From assembly GCA_016213675.1 (NCBI GenBank), contig JACQZW010000044.1, positions 1-64,000 of the forward strand: DNA of 64,000 nucleotides. Reading direction: 5' to 3'. Shown one piece after another: positions 50,585 to 59,025 of the stretch. The DNA comes from Acidobacteriota bacterium (GTDB lineage Bacteria > Acidobacteriota > Thermoanaerobaculia > Thermoanaerobaculales > Thermoanaerobaculaceae). The translations under genes and the position numbers were made by a program. The notes beneath the pieces are model-generated. The model did not search any database. It saw only the letters and a list, made by a program, of their open reading frames with translations, and was not told where the DNA came from. How positions within the stretch are numbered: position 1 is the first letter of the stretch; the number at the start of each line of letters is the position of its first letter.

Positions 50585-52117
50585 ATGATTCCAGTCCTCG
50601 ACAACGCGGGGATGCGCGAGGCCGACCGCATCACGATCGACGAGCTCGGCGTCCCGAGCCTCGTGCTGATGGAGCTGGCCGCGGCAAGCGTCACCGACGT
50701 CATCCTCGAGCGGTTCGCCGGGTCGCCGCGCGTGCTCGTCGCGTGCGGGCCGGGCAACAACGGCGGGGACGGCCTGGCCGTCGCCAGGCAGCTTCGCTGT
50801 CGCGGCTGGGAGGTCGAGGTCGCGCTCCTGGCCGCTCCGGCGGCGCTGAAGGGCGACGCGTCCAGGCAGCTCGAGTTGGCGCGCGCGTTCGGCGCGCCGA
50901 TCAACGAGTGCACCGGGGATCTCGATCGCCTGCAAAACCTCCTCGCGGGCTGTGACGTCGTGGTGGACGCGCTGTTCGGTACCGGCCTCGACCGCCCGCT
51001 GTCGGACCGCTGGCTGGCGGCGATCCAGGTGCTCGATGCGAGCGGCCGGCCAATCGTCGCGGTGGACCTTCCGTCCGGGCTGTCGGGATCGTCCGCCGCG
51101 GTCTCGGACGACTGCGTGCACGCGCAGGTCACGGTCACCTTCGGCGCGCCCAAGGTCGCGCATGCGCTGCCGCCCGCGTGCCGGTGCTGTGGTGAGGTCG
51201 CGGTGGGAGACATCGGCATCCCTCCCTGGGTGCTCGAGTCGCTGTCACGCCTCTCGATCCTGGAGGCACTTGATGTCGCCGCGTGGCTGCCGCCGCGCTC
51301 GGCGGATGCGCACAAGGGTCACTTCGGCCACCTCGGCGTCGTCGCCGGCCGGGTCGGGCGGGCCGGCGCCGCCGCGCTGGCGGCGCGGGCCGCGGTCACG
51401 ATGGGCGCCGGGCTCGTCACGGTCGCGACGGCGAGCGGCGCGGTGGCGCCGATCCAGGCCGCGGTCCCGGAGGCAATGGTCGACCCGCTGCCGCAGGGCA
51501 GGGACGGGGCGGCCTCGGGCGACGGGCTCGGACCGCTGCTGACCAGGGCCACGGCGCTGGCGGTGGGTCCGGGCCTGGGGACTGGAGCGGGTCCGAAGAA
51601 GCTGCTGGAGCGGATCCTCGCGGAGTGGAACGGCCCCCTGCTGCTCGACGCAGACGCCCTGACGCTGCTCGGAGCCAACCTGGACAGGCTCGCTGGACGG
51701 CGGGCGCCGACGGTGTTGACGCCGCATCCCGGCGAGCTGGCGCGGCTGCTCGGCCGCGACACCGCGGAGGTCGCCGCCGACCGACTCGGTGCCGCTCGTG
51801 AGGCGGCGGCGAGAAGCGGCGCCACCGTGCTCGCCAAGGGCGCCAGGACGGTCGTAGCCGACCCGGACGGGCGGGTGTTCGTGAACCCGACCGGCTCGCC
51901 GGGCCTGGCCTCGGGCGGAGCCGGCGATGTCCTGACCGGGGCGATCGGCGCGCTCCTCGCACAGGGCCTCGCGGGCCGTGAGTCCGCCGCGGCCGGGGCG
52001 TGGCTGCACGGCAGGTCTGCCGAGCTGGCCGGCGAAGCGTTTCCCGGTGCCGTCCCCGCGAGCGTCGTGGTGGATCACCTGCCGGCGGCGGAGCTCGAGC
52101 TCCGAGACGGGGCATGA
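50585..52117 (+). CDS. nnr: Bifunctional NAD(P)H-hydrate repair enzyme (epimerase/dehydratase)
   Basis: A 510-residue fusion that repairs hydrated NADH and NADPH. The N-terminal epimerase domain (about 1-215) has the GPGNNGGDGLAVAR phosphate loop, DALFGTGLDRPL and VDLPSGLSG. The C-terminal ADP/ATP-dependent dehydratase domain has GHFGHLGVVAGRVGRAGAAALAARAA, VGPGLGTG, LLDADALTLL, TPHPGELARLLGRD and GGAGDVLTGAIGALLAQGL. All key motifs are present. GGAGGG lies five bases before the ATG. Its stop overlaps the tsaE start (ATGA), a common neighbour pair in bacteria. Confidence 0.95.
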   Translation: MIPVLDNAGMREADRITIDELGVPSLVLMELAAASVTDVILERFAGSPRVLVACGPGNNGGDGLAVARQLRCRGWEVEVALLAAPAALKGDASRQLELARAFGAPINECTGDLDRLQNLLAGCDVVVDALFGTGLDRPLSDRWLAAIQVLDASGRPIVAVDLPSGLSGSSAAVSDDCVHAQVTVTFGAPKVAHALPPACRCCGEVAVGDIGIPPWVLESLSRLSILEALDVAAWLPPRSADAHKGHFGHLGVVAGRVGRAGAAALAARAAVTMGAGLVTVATASGAVAPIQAAVPEAMVDPLPQGRDGAASGDGLGPLLTRATALAVGPGLGTGAGPKKLLERILAEWNGPLLLDADALTLLGANLDRLAGRRAPTVLTPHPGELARLLGRDTAEVAADRLGAAREAAARSGATVLAKGARTVVADPDGRVFVNPTGSPGLASGGAGDVLTGAIGALLAQGLAGRESAAAGAWLHGRSAELAGEAFPGAVPASVVVDHLPAAELELRDGA

Positions 52118-52584
52118 CGGGCGGCAGCGAGCTGCCGGCGACGGCCGCGCTCGCCGACGAGGAGGCGACGGAGGCCCTGGGCGCGGCGATCGCGGTGCAC
52201 CTGCGCCCCGGCGACCTGGTCCTCCTCGAGGGCCCGCTCGGCGCCGGGAAGACGACGCTGGTGCGCGGGCTGGTCGCGGCCCTCGGCGGCGACCCCGCCG
52301 AGGTGTGCTCGCCGACGTTCGTCCTCCTCGAGACCTACGAGGCCGCCTCGTCGGCGATCCGGCGCCTGCACCACGCCGACCTCTACCGGCTGCGCGGCCA
52401 GGCGGCCGCGCCGTGGGACGAGGTCGGCCTCGGCGATGCGCTCGACGACCCCGACGCGGTGACTGCCGTCGAGTGGCCGGAGTCGTGGTCGTGGGCGGGG
52501 AGCGCCGACCGCCGCGTCCTCCGCGTCCGCCTCGCCCACGCCGGCGACGGCAGGCTGGCGGACCTGGCGTGGATCGAGGCTTGA
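52114..52584 (+). CDS. tsaE: tRNA threonylcarbamoyladenosine biosynthesis ATPase TsaE
   Basis: A 156-residue P-loop ATPase of the TsaB-TsaD-TsaE complex that makes the t6A37 modification on ANN-decoding tRNAs. The Walker A is GPLGAGKTTLVRGL, followed by the conserved SPTFVLLETYEA and LHHADLYRL. VTAVEWPESW matches the usual acidic EW motif. ATG 52114 overlaps the nnr stop; the longer frame from 52000 would overlap nnr deeply and is rejected. The stop codon lies in the first unit of an 8-base tandem repeat. tsaB and tsaD are not in the window. Confidence 0.93.
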   Translation: MTGGSELPATAALADEEATEALGAAIAVHLRPGDLVLLEGPLGAGKTTLVRGLVAALGGDPAEVCSPTFVLLETYEAASSAIRRLHHADLYRLRGQAAAPWDEVGLGDALDDPDAVTAVEWPESWSWAGSADRRVLRVRLAHAGDGRLADLAWIEA

Positions 52585-52652
52585 AGGGTTGAAGGGTTGA
52601 AGGGTTGAAGCAGGATCTGGGCGAATCCCTAACCTAGCAGTTCTTCAACCCT
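52581..52652. repeat. 8-base tandem repeat TTGAAGGG with inverted partner
   Basis: TTGAAGGG is repeated 3.75 times at 52581-52610, and contains the tsaE stop. CTTCAACCCT at 52643-52652 is the exact complement of AGGGTTGAAG at 52601-52610, so a 10-bp stem with a 32-base loop can form. It lies between convergent tsaE and pilT-like genes and could help end transcription. The rest, to 52728, is G-rich with no further structure. Confidence 0.6.
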
Positions 52653-52728
52653 GGGCGGGTGGTCGGGAGGGCAACCCTGGAGGGGTGGGTGGGTGTGCAC
52701 CCCCGGGTGAGTGGGCGGAGGGGCAGCC

Positions 52729-54192
52729 CTATCTCTTGAAGAACCCGGTCTGGGGTTTCTCCGGTGCGGGGGCCTTGCCGCCGGTGAGCTGCTGGTTGAG
52801 CTCCCGGATGCGGTCGTTGAGCTTCTCGATGCGGGCGTTGGCCTCCTGGACGACGCGCTCCTTCTCGGCGCGGGCGCCCTCGAGCTGATTGCGCATCTCG
52901 GCCAGCGTGGTCGCCGAGTCGGCGCCTTCCTGGCGGAACGACGCAACCTGCGCCTCGAGGTGAGCCAGGACCTCGTCCTTCTCCGAGAAGCGTTGCCGCC
53001 AGCGCTCCTCCTGCTCCTCGTAGAGGCGCTTGATCTCCATGAGCTCGACGATCTGCGCGAAGTCCGCGGGGGACGGGGCCATCTTTCCCTCCCGCTGCGC
53101 CTCCTCGATGCTCGGGAACATCCTGCGCAGCTTCAGTGAGAGATCCTCGGGATCGAGCGACATCTCCATCGCCGCCTCGTAGTTGACCGCACCGTTGGCG
53201 ATCAGGGCGACGAGGCTCTGGTTCATCGTCTGCATGCGGTAGTAGCTGACCGACTTCTCGATCTCGTCGTGGATTTCCTTGATCTCGCCGCGCTCGATGT
53301 GGCGGGCGACCTTCGGAGAGTTGACGAGGACCTCGATGGCGGGGATGAGCCCCTTGCCGTCGGCGCGAGGCATGAGCTGCATCGAGACCACGGCCCGCAG
53401 CACCTGACAGAGCTGCGAGCGGACCTGTCCCTGCTGCTGGGGCGGAAAGGTGTCGATGATCCGGTCGATGGTCTGCGAGGCGCTGTTGGTGTGCAGGGTG
53501 GAAAACACGAGGTGGCCGGTCTCGGCGGCGGTGATCACCGCGGTCACGCTCTCCGCGTCGCGCATCTCGCCGACCATGATGACGTCGGGGTCCTGCCGCA
53601 TCGCGTTCTTCAGCGCTTCCTTGAACGACGGGGTGTCGGTGCCGACCTCGCGCTGGGAGACCGTCGCCATGTGGTCGGTGAAGAGGAACTCGATGGGATC
53701 CTCGATCGTGACGACGTGGCACGGGCGGGTCTTCGAGATGTCCTGGATGCTCGCGGCGAGGGTGGTCGACTTGCCCGACCCGGTCGGGCCCGTGACCAGG
53801 ACCAGCCCGGCCGGGAGGTTGGAGAACGTCGCCACCACGTCGGGCAGGCTGAGGTCCTCGTAATTCTTGATGTCGAAAGGGATGCTGCGGAACGAAGCGG
53901 CAATGGAGCCCCTCTGCTGAAAGAAGTTGCAGCGGAAGCGGGCGACGCCGGCCACGCCGTAGCCGAGGTCCACCGATTGGTGCTCCTCGAAGCGCTTCTT
54001 CTGGTGGGCGTTGAGGAGCGGCATGACCATGTCCTCGACGTCCTTCGGCTTGAGCGGGACCGACTTGATCGGGATGAGCTTCCCCCCGAGGCGCAGGAGT
54101 GGAGGACGTCCCGGCTTGATGTGCAGGTCGGACGCCCCCTTCTTGGTGATGAACTTCAGAAGGTCGTCCAACGTCAGCGGCGTGTCCGCCAT
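52729..54192 (-). CDS. PilT/PilU-like type IV pilus ATPase with coiled-coil C-terminal extension
   Basis: A 487-residue secretion ATPase. The N-terminal domain has ITKKGASDLHIKPGRPPLLRLGG. The motor has Walker A GPTGSGKST, the Asp box TIEDPIEFLF, Walker B IMVGEMRD and the His box STLHTNSASQTIDRIIDTFP. PilT-type proteins power pilus retraction. Normal PilT is about 345-380 residues; here residues about 390-470 are a charged coiled coil (RLYEEQEERWRQRFSEKDEVLAHLEAQVA...) and the end is GFFKR. The extension may add a partner or oligomer contact. ATG 54192 is six bases from TAGATT. No other pil genes are nearby. Confidence 0.9.
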   Translation of the reverse strand: MADTPLTLDDLLKFITKKGASDLHIKPGRPPLLRLGGKLIPIKSVPLKPKDVEDMVMPLLNAHQKKRFEEHQSVDLGYGVAGVARFRCNFFQQRGSIAASFRSIPFDIKNYEDLSLPDVVATFSNLPAGLVLVTGPTGSGKSTTLAASIQDISKTRPCHVVTIEDPIEFLFTDHMATVSQREVGTDTPSFKEALKNAMRQDPDVIMVGEMRDAESVTAVITAAETGHLVFSTLHTNSASQTIDRIIDTFPPQQQGQVRSQLCQVLRAVVSMQLMPRADGKGLIPAIEVLVNSPKVARHIERGEIKEIHDEIEKSVSYYRMQTMNQSLVALIANGAVNYEAAMEMSLDPEDLSLKLRRMFPSIEEAQREGKMAPSPADFAQIVELMEIKRLYEEQEERWRQRFSEKDEVLAHLEAQVASFRQEGADSATTLAEMRNQLEGARAEKERVVQEANARIEKLNDRIRELNQQLTGGKAPAPEKPQTGFFKR

Positions 54193-54198
54193 GGGCAC

Positions 54199-54204
54199 AA
54201 TCTA
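54199..54204 (-). promoter_or_regulatory. Candidate -10 hexamer TAGATT, six bases before the pilT-like ATG
   Basis: Minus-strand TAGATT, six bases, then ATG 54192, with no Shine-Dalgarno sequence. It favours ATG 54192 over GTG 54198. Confidence 0.45.
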
Positions 54205-54224
54205 GCATCGGCCGGAGGAGGGGG

Positions 54225-55454
54225 TCAACGCGTCAAGTAGGCACGGGCCTGATCGGCGGTGCGAACCTCGCCCCGGGCCCGGGCTCGGTGGAGGCGACTG
54301 ATGGCGGCGGCCCGGGCGGGACCCTCTCCGAGGTCGAGGAGCCGGGCGATCTCGGCACCGCTGAGCAGCGGGGGGCGCGCCGCGAACCGCCGCCACCAGC
54401 GGAGCAGCGAAGTCGCTGCGGCTACCGACGGCTCACCCTCCAGGCGCCCGGAAATCGCCCATGCCAGCGACATCGGAAGGAGCGATCCGGCTTCGACGGC
54501 CAGGCCGCGGGCCTCGCGGAGGTCCGCGCCGAGCACGCCAGCGAGCCGCACGGCGAGCTCCGCCGCCTGGCTGACGCGTCGCGCGCGGCGCTCCGGGTAC
54601 CCCGCGTGGGCCAGCGCTCTGGCGCCCGCTGCGAGGTCCCAACGCTCGGGGAACCCGGCCGCCGGGGCGGCCAGGATCGCGGTGGCGACATCGACGGCCC
54701 CCGCACCGAGGCCGTCGCGGCGGCGCGCGATCGCCGCCAACCGCCCGGCCACGCGTGCCAGCTCGGGCCCCCGGTCGAAGGTCTCCCAGTCCGGCAGCAG
54801 CGGCACCAGCAGCCGGCAGCGGACCGCGCCGAGCAGGGCGCGTTCCACTGCCGGTCCGGCGAGAAGGAGGCGGAGCTCCTCCAGCACACGCTCCCGTGCC
54901 GCGCCTGCCAGCCCCGGCGCCGCCTGGGCGAGCTGGCGCTCGGTCTCGAAGGTCAGGCGCAACTGGGGGCGGGTGGCCGCGAGCCGGACCGCGCGGAGCA
55001 CACGGACGGGGTCATCGACCAGGTTGACGTAGCGCACCGTGCGCAGGCGGCCGGCGGTGAGGTCCTCCAGGCCGCGGGTGAGGTCGAGCAGGGGACCGTG
55101 CGGCAGTCGCCAGAGCATGGCGTTGACGGTGAGGTCGCGGCGCAGGACGTCCTCGTGCAACGACCCCTGCGCCCCGACGAGGTCCACCTGTCCGACGTCG
55201 CTCGCGAGCCGCCAGGCGACGTGAGGCTCCCGCCCGAGGCGGACCGGGCGCCCGCCCAGCTCGTGCCCGAGCCGGGCGGCGAGGGCACGCGGTTCGCCGG
55301 TCGTGACGAGGTCGATGTCGTGGGTGACGAGGCCGAGCAGCCGGTCCCGCAGCGAGCCGCCGGTGAGGAAGAGCGGCGCATCGCCGGCAGCGGCCGAGAT
55401 CCGCTTGAGCGTTCTCGACGCGCGCAAGCGGCGGGCGGCCTCGTCCGGGCTCAC
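54225..55454 (-). CDS. CCA-adding enzyme / poly(A) polymerase family nucleotidyltransferase
   Basis: A 409-residue class II nucleotidyltransferase. The catalytic head has FLTGGSLRDRLLG and DIDLV (two metal-binding aspartates), then LRRDLTVNAML and DDPVRVLRAVRLA (RNA- and nucleotide-binding blocks). The C-terminal helical region is variable. It could be a CCA-adding enzyme, an A-adding enzyme or poly(A) polymerase; both tRNA genes in this window already encode CCA, so repair or polyadenylation is possible. GTG 55454 overlaps the histidine kinase stop (GTGA), so it is translated with that gene; the start at 55469 is less likely. Confidence 0.87.
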   Translation of the reverse strand: MSPDEAARRLRASRTLKRISAAAGDAPLFLTGGSLRDRLLGLVTHDIDLVTTGEPRALAARLGHELGGRPVRLGREPHVAWRLASDVGQVDLVGAQGSLHEDVLRRDLTVNAMLWRLPHGPLLDLTRGLEDLTAGRLRTVRYVNLVDDPVRVLRAVRLAATRPQLRLTFETERQLAQAAPGLAGAARERVLEELRLLLAGPAVERALLGAVRCRLLVPLLPDWETFDRGPELARVAGRLAAIARRRDGLGAGAVDVATAILAAPAAGFPERWDLAAGARALAHAGYPERRARRVSQAAELAVRLAGVLGADLREARGLAVEAGSLLPMSLAWAISGRLEGEPSVAAATSLLRWWRRFAARPPLLSGAEIARLLDLGEGPARAAAISRLHRARARGEVRTADQARAYLTR

Positions 55455-57142
55455 GCGTCCCCCGACCACAGCGGCAGCTCGACGAAGAACCGGCTCCCCT
55501 GGCCTGGACTGGAGTCCACCCAGACCCGGCCGCCCAGCGCCAGGACCAGGCGGCGGACGATGGCGAGGCCGAGGCCGGCGCCCGCGGCGACCTGGCTGTT
55601 CGGGCCGCGGACGAACTCGTCGAAGATCCGCGGCAGCGCCTCCGGCGAGATGCCGACGCCGTTGTCGTGGACCGAGATGATCCCGCGGTCGCCCTGGCGG
55701 GCCAGGTTGACGATGACCTCACCGCCTCGCCGGGTGTACTTCAGCCCGTTCTCCACGAGGTTGCGGACCACCTGCCCGAGGCGCTCGGGATCGGACCGGA
55801 CCTGGAGGCCGTCGACGCACCGCGTGGACAGCACGACGCCGCCCTGGGCGGCCAGCGGTCCGAGCTCGTCGACCGCGGCGGCGATGACCTGGCGGGCCGC
55901 GACCGGGCCGAGCGAGATCGCCAGGTGGCCGCCTTCGAGGGCCGCGAGGTCGAGGAGCTCCGCGATCAGCCGCTGGAGACGCCGGGCGCCGTGGATCGCT
56001 GCCCGGAGAAACTCCCGCTGCTCGGCCGACAGGCCGTCCGCGAGGTCGTCGTCGAGTGTCTCGAGGTAGGAGCGGAGGATGGCCAGCGGCGTCTTGAGCT
56101 CGTGGGCCGCGTCCGAGACGAAGCGGGATCGCCTTCTCGCGTGCTCCTCCAGCATCTGGTTGGCGGCGGCGAGCTCCCGGAGCTTGTCGGCGAGGGCGCG
56201 GCGGATCCGTCGCTCGTCGCTGCGCCGGCGGGTCTCGGGGTGGGGCTCGAACAGCACGAGCGTCCGGTCGGCCCCGGTGCGGTTCGACCAGCCGAGGACG
56301 GGCAGGGGCTCCTTCCCACCCGAGAGGGTCGCCTCCCATCGCGTCGCGTGCCCCTTCCACGGGCGATCGGGCTCCAGCGGCAGCGCCTCGACGGCCCCGC
56401 TGACCGCGCCGCCGCGACCCCGGAGGAGCCAGGCGGCGCGGGAGTTCGAGTTGACGATGCGCCCTTCTTCGTCGACCAGGACGGCGGGGATGGGGAGCAG
56501 CCTGAGGAGCGTCCCCGGGTCGAAGGCGCCGAGCGCCGCGTGGGTCAGCCCGAGCTGGTGGGCGGTCTCGGCCTGCGGCAACCGCGAGAGGCGGTGCAGG
56601 AGCAGGTGGGCGACGAGCGTCGCGAGCCCGAGCCGGGGCCCGTCGAGAGGCACGTGGAGCGAGAGCTTGAGGACGACCGGATCACCCGTCTGGGTGAAGA
56701 CGAGCACGGGGAATGCCGCCGTGCTGGTCACGCCGCCGGAACCCAGGGCGGACCGCAGGCGATCGCCGACCCGCGGATCGCTCGCGTCTCCGACCACGAA
56801 CGGAACGCCGGTGCGACGGACCTCGAGGAGCTCGGGGTAGCGCTCGACGTCGACCATGAGGTCGTGGGTCTCGGAGAGGTCGGAGCTCGCGAACACCCGC
56901 CACTTGCCGCCGGCCTCGGGGACGAGCATCGACACCCGGCCCGGACCGAGCGCCGCCGCCAGGCGGCTCACGGTCGACTCGACGAGCGGGCCGACCTGGC
57001 CGCGGGAGATCAACTGGACCGCGATCTCGCCGGCGACAGCGAGGCCCTCCGGAGCGAGGTCGGCGCGCGCCTGCTCGCAGACGGCGCAGACCGGCGGCTC
57101 CGATGAGGGCATCCAGGCGGTGACGGGTACGCGATCCGGCAT
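55451..57142 (-). CDS. Cytosolic sensor histidine kinase (GAF, PAS, HisKA, HATPase)
   Basis: A 563-residue kinase without membrane segments. Residues about 25-190 form a GAF-like sensor, 205-300 a PAS domain (LLPIPAVLVDEEGRIVNSNSRAAWLL), and 300-345 a coiled linker. The HisKA domain has SDAAHELKTPLAILRSYLETL with the phospho-accepting His. The HATPase_c domain has LVENGLKYT (N box), VHDNGVGI (G1) and GAGLGLAIV (G2). No response regulator is adjacent on this strand. A CAVCEQARAD motif near residue 20 may bind a metal or cofactor. The cca-family gene follows with an overlap. Confidence 0.92.
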   Translation of the reverse strand: MPDRVPVTAWMPSSEPPVCAVCEQARADLAPEGLAVAGEIAVQLISRGQVGPLVESTVSRLAAALGPGRVSMLVPEAGGKWRVFASSDLSETHDLMVDVERYPELLEVRRTGVPFVVGDASDPRVGDRLRSALGSGGVTSTAAFPVLVFTQTGDPVVLKLSLHVPLDGPRLGLATLVAHLLLHRLSRLPQAETAHQLGLTHAALGAFDPGTLLRLLPIPAVLVDEEGRIVNSNSRAAWLLRGRGGAVSGAVEALPLEPDRPWKGHATRWEATLSGGKEPLPVLGWSNRTGADRTLVLFEPHPETRRRSDERRIRRALADKLRELAAANQMLEEHARRRSRFVSDAAHELKTPLAILRSYLETLDDDLADGLSAEQREFLRAAIHGARRLQRLIAELLDLAALEGGHLAISLGPVAARQVIAAAVDELGPLAAQGGVVLSTRCVDGLQVRSDPERLGQVVRNLVENGLKYTRRGGEVIVNLARQGDRGIISVHDNGVGISPEALPRIFDEFVRGPNSQVAAGAGLGLAIVRRLVLALGGRVWVDSSPGQGSRFFVELPLWSGDA

Positions 57143-57208
57143 GGCGCTCGGTGAAGTGGGATCAGTCTAGCAGCGCCGCGCTCCGGGCGCTTTGTTACCA
57201 TCGCGGTC

Positions 57209-57262
57209 GTGCTTCGGCTGCCGACCCTCCAACCCTCGAACTGGGCGGGCCCGGCAACGTGA
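57209..57262 (+). CDS. Possible 17-codon leader peptide before the amidase gene
   Basis: GTG 57209 lies seven bases after TACCAT (57196-57201). It opens a 17-codon frame (MLRLPTLQPSNWAGPAT) whose TGA (57260-57262) overlaps the amidase GTG in a GTGA arrangement, as in translationally coupled genes. It coincides with a weak 7-base repeat region (57218-57238), so it may be a chance product of that repeat. No family resemblance. Confidence 0.3.
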   Translation: MLRLPTLQPSNWAGPAT

Positions 57263-59025
57263 TCGTCACGTTGCTGTTGGCTGCGGCCGCTGCGGCAGGC
57301 CAGCCGGCCGAGGTCACGGCCCGGCTCGCGGGTGGGAACAGGGTTTCCTGGACTCGGGGTGAGGAACCCGTCGTCCTCGTGCTGCCGAAGCCTGGGGAGG
57401 GATGGGTGCAGCTCGCCTCCCGCGTGACCGGCTCGGCGGCGAGCGTGAAGACGCTGAGGGAGGTGAACCCGCAGCTCCGGGCGCCGCTGCGCGGGATGCC
57501 CGTGCGGGTGCCGTGGGAGCTGGCCTGCGGGGAGCTGCGGGCAGCCGCCGTGACGGCGCTCTTCCCGGCCGACGCGCGGACACCGGAAGGCTGGGAGCAC
57601 GTCATCGCCGGCCCCTGGGACGGCGAGGACGAGTCGTGGTGGGAGCTGGCCGAACTGCTGTCCGGTGACGGCGCGCGGTACCCCGCCCTGCGCGAGGCCA
57701 ACCCAGACCTCGGTCTCTACCCGCCGCGCGGCGCCCGCGTGCTGATCCCCGCGGCGCTGTTGGCGCCCGAGTTCCGCCGAGTCCCCCCGGTACGGGCATC
57801 ATCGCCGCGTCCGACGCCGTCGTCGCCCCCGGTGATAGCGGCCGGGACCGCGGTTCCGGTCGCCGTGCCGCTGCGGCCGCCGACGGCGCCGTCCGGGGTT
57901 CGCGTCGTGACGCAGCAGGGGGGCGAGCTGGAGTACCGCGACGCCGAGGCGGTCTACCGCCTCAAGCCCGGAGAGGCGCTGTACTCCGCGGTCGTCGTCC
58001 GCTTCACCGGCCAGCTCCACGCGGCCGACGTCAACGCGACGGCGATCGAGCTGGCCCGGCGGTCGGGTGTCGACGACGTCACCAAGATGCCAGTCGGCTC
58101 GCCGGTGCGCATCCCCTTCGAGCTGCTGCTCCCGGAGTACCTGCCGGCCGGCGACCCGCGGCGCAGGGCGTGGGAGAGGGACCGCCAGGAGCTGGCGGCC
58201 GTCAAGCGGGCGATCCGTGCGGCCAACCTCGACGGCATCCAGGTCGTCCTCGACGCCGGCCACGGCGGCTCCGACAGCGGCGCCACCTCCGGCAGCGTCT
58301 GGGAGAGCACCTACACCTACGACGTGATGGCCAGGGTCAAGCGCGTGCTCGAGCAGGAGACCGGGGCGACGGTCTGGGTCACGGTGCAGCACGCCGACCG
58401 GCGGGGACCGGGAGAGGTCGACGTGCTCCCGCGGAGCCGGAACCAGCGCCTTCTGGTCCAGCCACCGTACGACCTGTCCGACTCCTCGACCGGGGTCAAC
58501 CTCCGCTGGGTCCTGACCAACGCGCTCCTCGGGCGCCTGGAAAAGCAGCGCGTGGGCGCCGAGCGGGTCGCCTTCGTCTCGATCCACGCCGACTCGCTGC
58601 ATCCGGCGGTCCGCGGGATGATGGTCTACGTGCCGTCGCGGACGCTCCGGCCGGCGCGGGGTCCCAGCCCGGCAGCCGTGTGGGACTGCCGCGAGGCCCG
58701 CGAGATCGCCGCACCGAGGTTCTCGGCGGCGTTCCGCTCCCGGTCCGAAGCGCTGTCGACCCAGCTCGGGGAGTCGATCATCCGCTCCGCGGCGCGGTCC
58801 TCGATCCCGGTCCATCCGTTCCAGCCGGTGCGGTCGTCGGTGCTGCGCGGCGGTTCGCGCTGGGTGCCGGCCGTGCTCAAGTACAGCCGGGTTCCGACGT
58901 CGGTCCTGATCGAGATCGGCAACCTCAACACCGAGCAGGATCGTGAGCAACTGCTCACCTGGCGGTTCCGCGAGAAGCTCGCCCACGCGATCGCCGCGGG
59001 TCTGGCGGAGGCGTTCTCGCGATGA
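57259..59025 (+). CDS. N-acetylmuramoyl-L-alanine amidase (Amidase_3) with two LysM-like regions
   Basis: A 588-residue exported protein. The signal segment is IVTLLLAAAAAAGQP. Two LysM-like regions (about 40-110 and 225-290) and a Pro/Ala linker precede the catalytic domain. That domain (about 325-585) has VVLDAGHGGSDSG, WESTYTYD, VAFVSIHADSLHP and VLIEIGNLNT, the His-Glu-His-Glu zinc and catalytic positions of Amidase_3. It cleaves the amide linking the glycan to the stem peptide, typically at cell division, so it may work with SPOR-type proteins. GTG 57259 is chosen because it precedes the signal. It overlaps the EamA gene by four bases. Confidence 0.9.
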   Translation: MIVTLLLAAAAAAGQPAEVTARLAGGNRVSWTRGEEPVVLVLPKPGEGWVQLASRVTGSAASVKTLREVNPQLRAPLRGMPVRVPWELACGELRAAAVTALFPADARTPEGWEHVIAGPWDGEDESWWELAELLSGDGARYPALREANPDLGLYPPRGARVLIPAALLAPEFRRVPPVRASSPRPTPSSPPVIAAGTAVPVAVPLRPPTAPSGVRVVTQQGGELEYRDAEAVYRLKPGEALYSAVVVRFTGQLHAADVNATAIELARRSGVDDVTKMPVGSPVRIPFELLLPEYLPAGDPRRRAWERDRQELAAVKRAIRAANLDGIQVVLDAGHGGSDSGATSGSVWESTYTYDVMARVKRVLEQETGATVWVTVQHADRRGPGEVDVLPRSRNQRLLVQPPYDLSDSSTGVNLRWVLTNALLGRLEKQRVGAERVAFVSIHADSLHPAVRGMMVYVPSRTLRPARGPSPAAVWDCREAREIAAPRFSAAFRSRSEALSTQLGESIIRSAARSSIPVHPFQPVRSSVLRGGSRWVPAVLKYSRVPTSVLIEIGNLNTEQDREQLLTWRFREKLAHAIAAGLAEAFSR

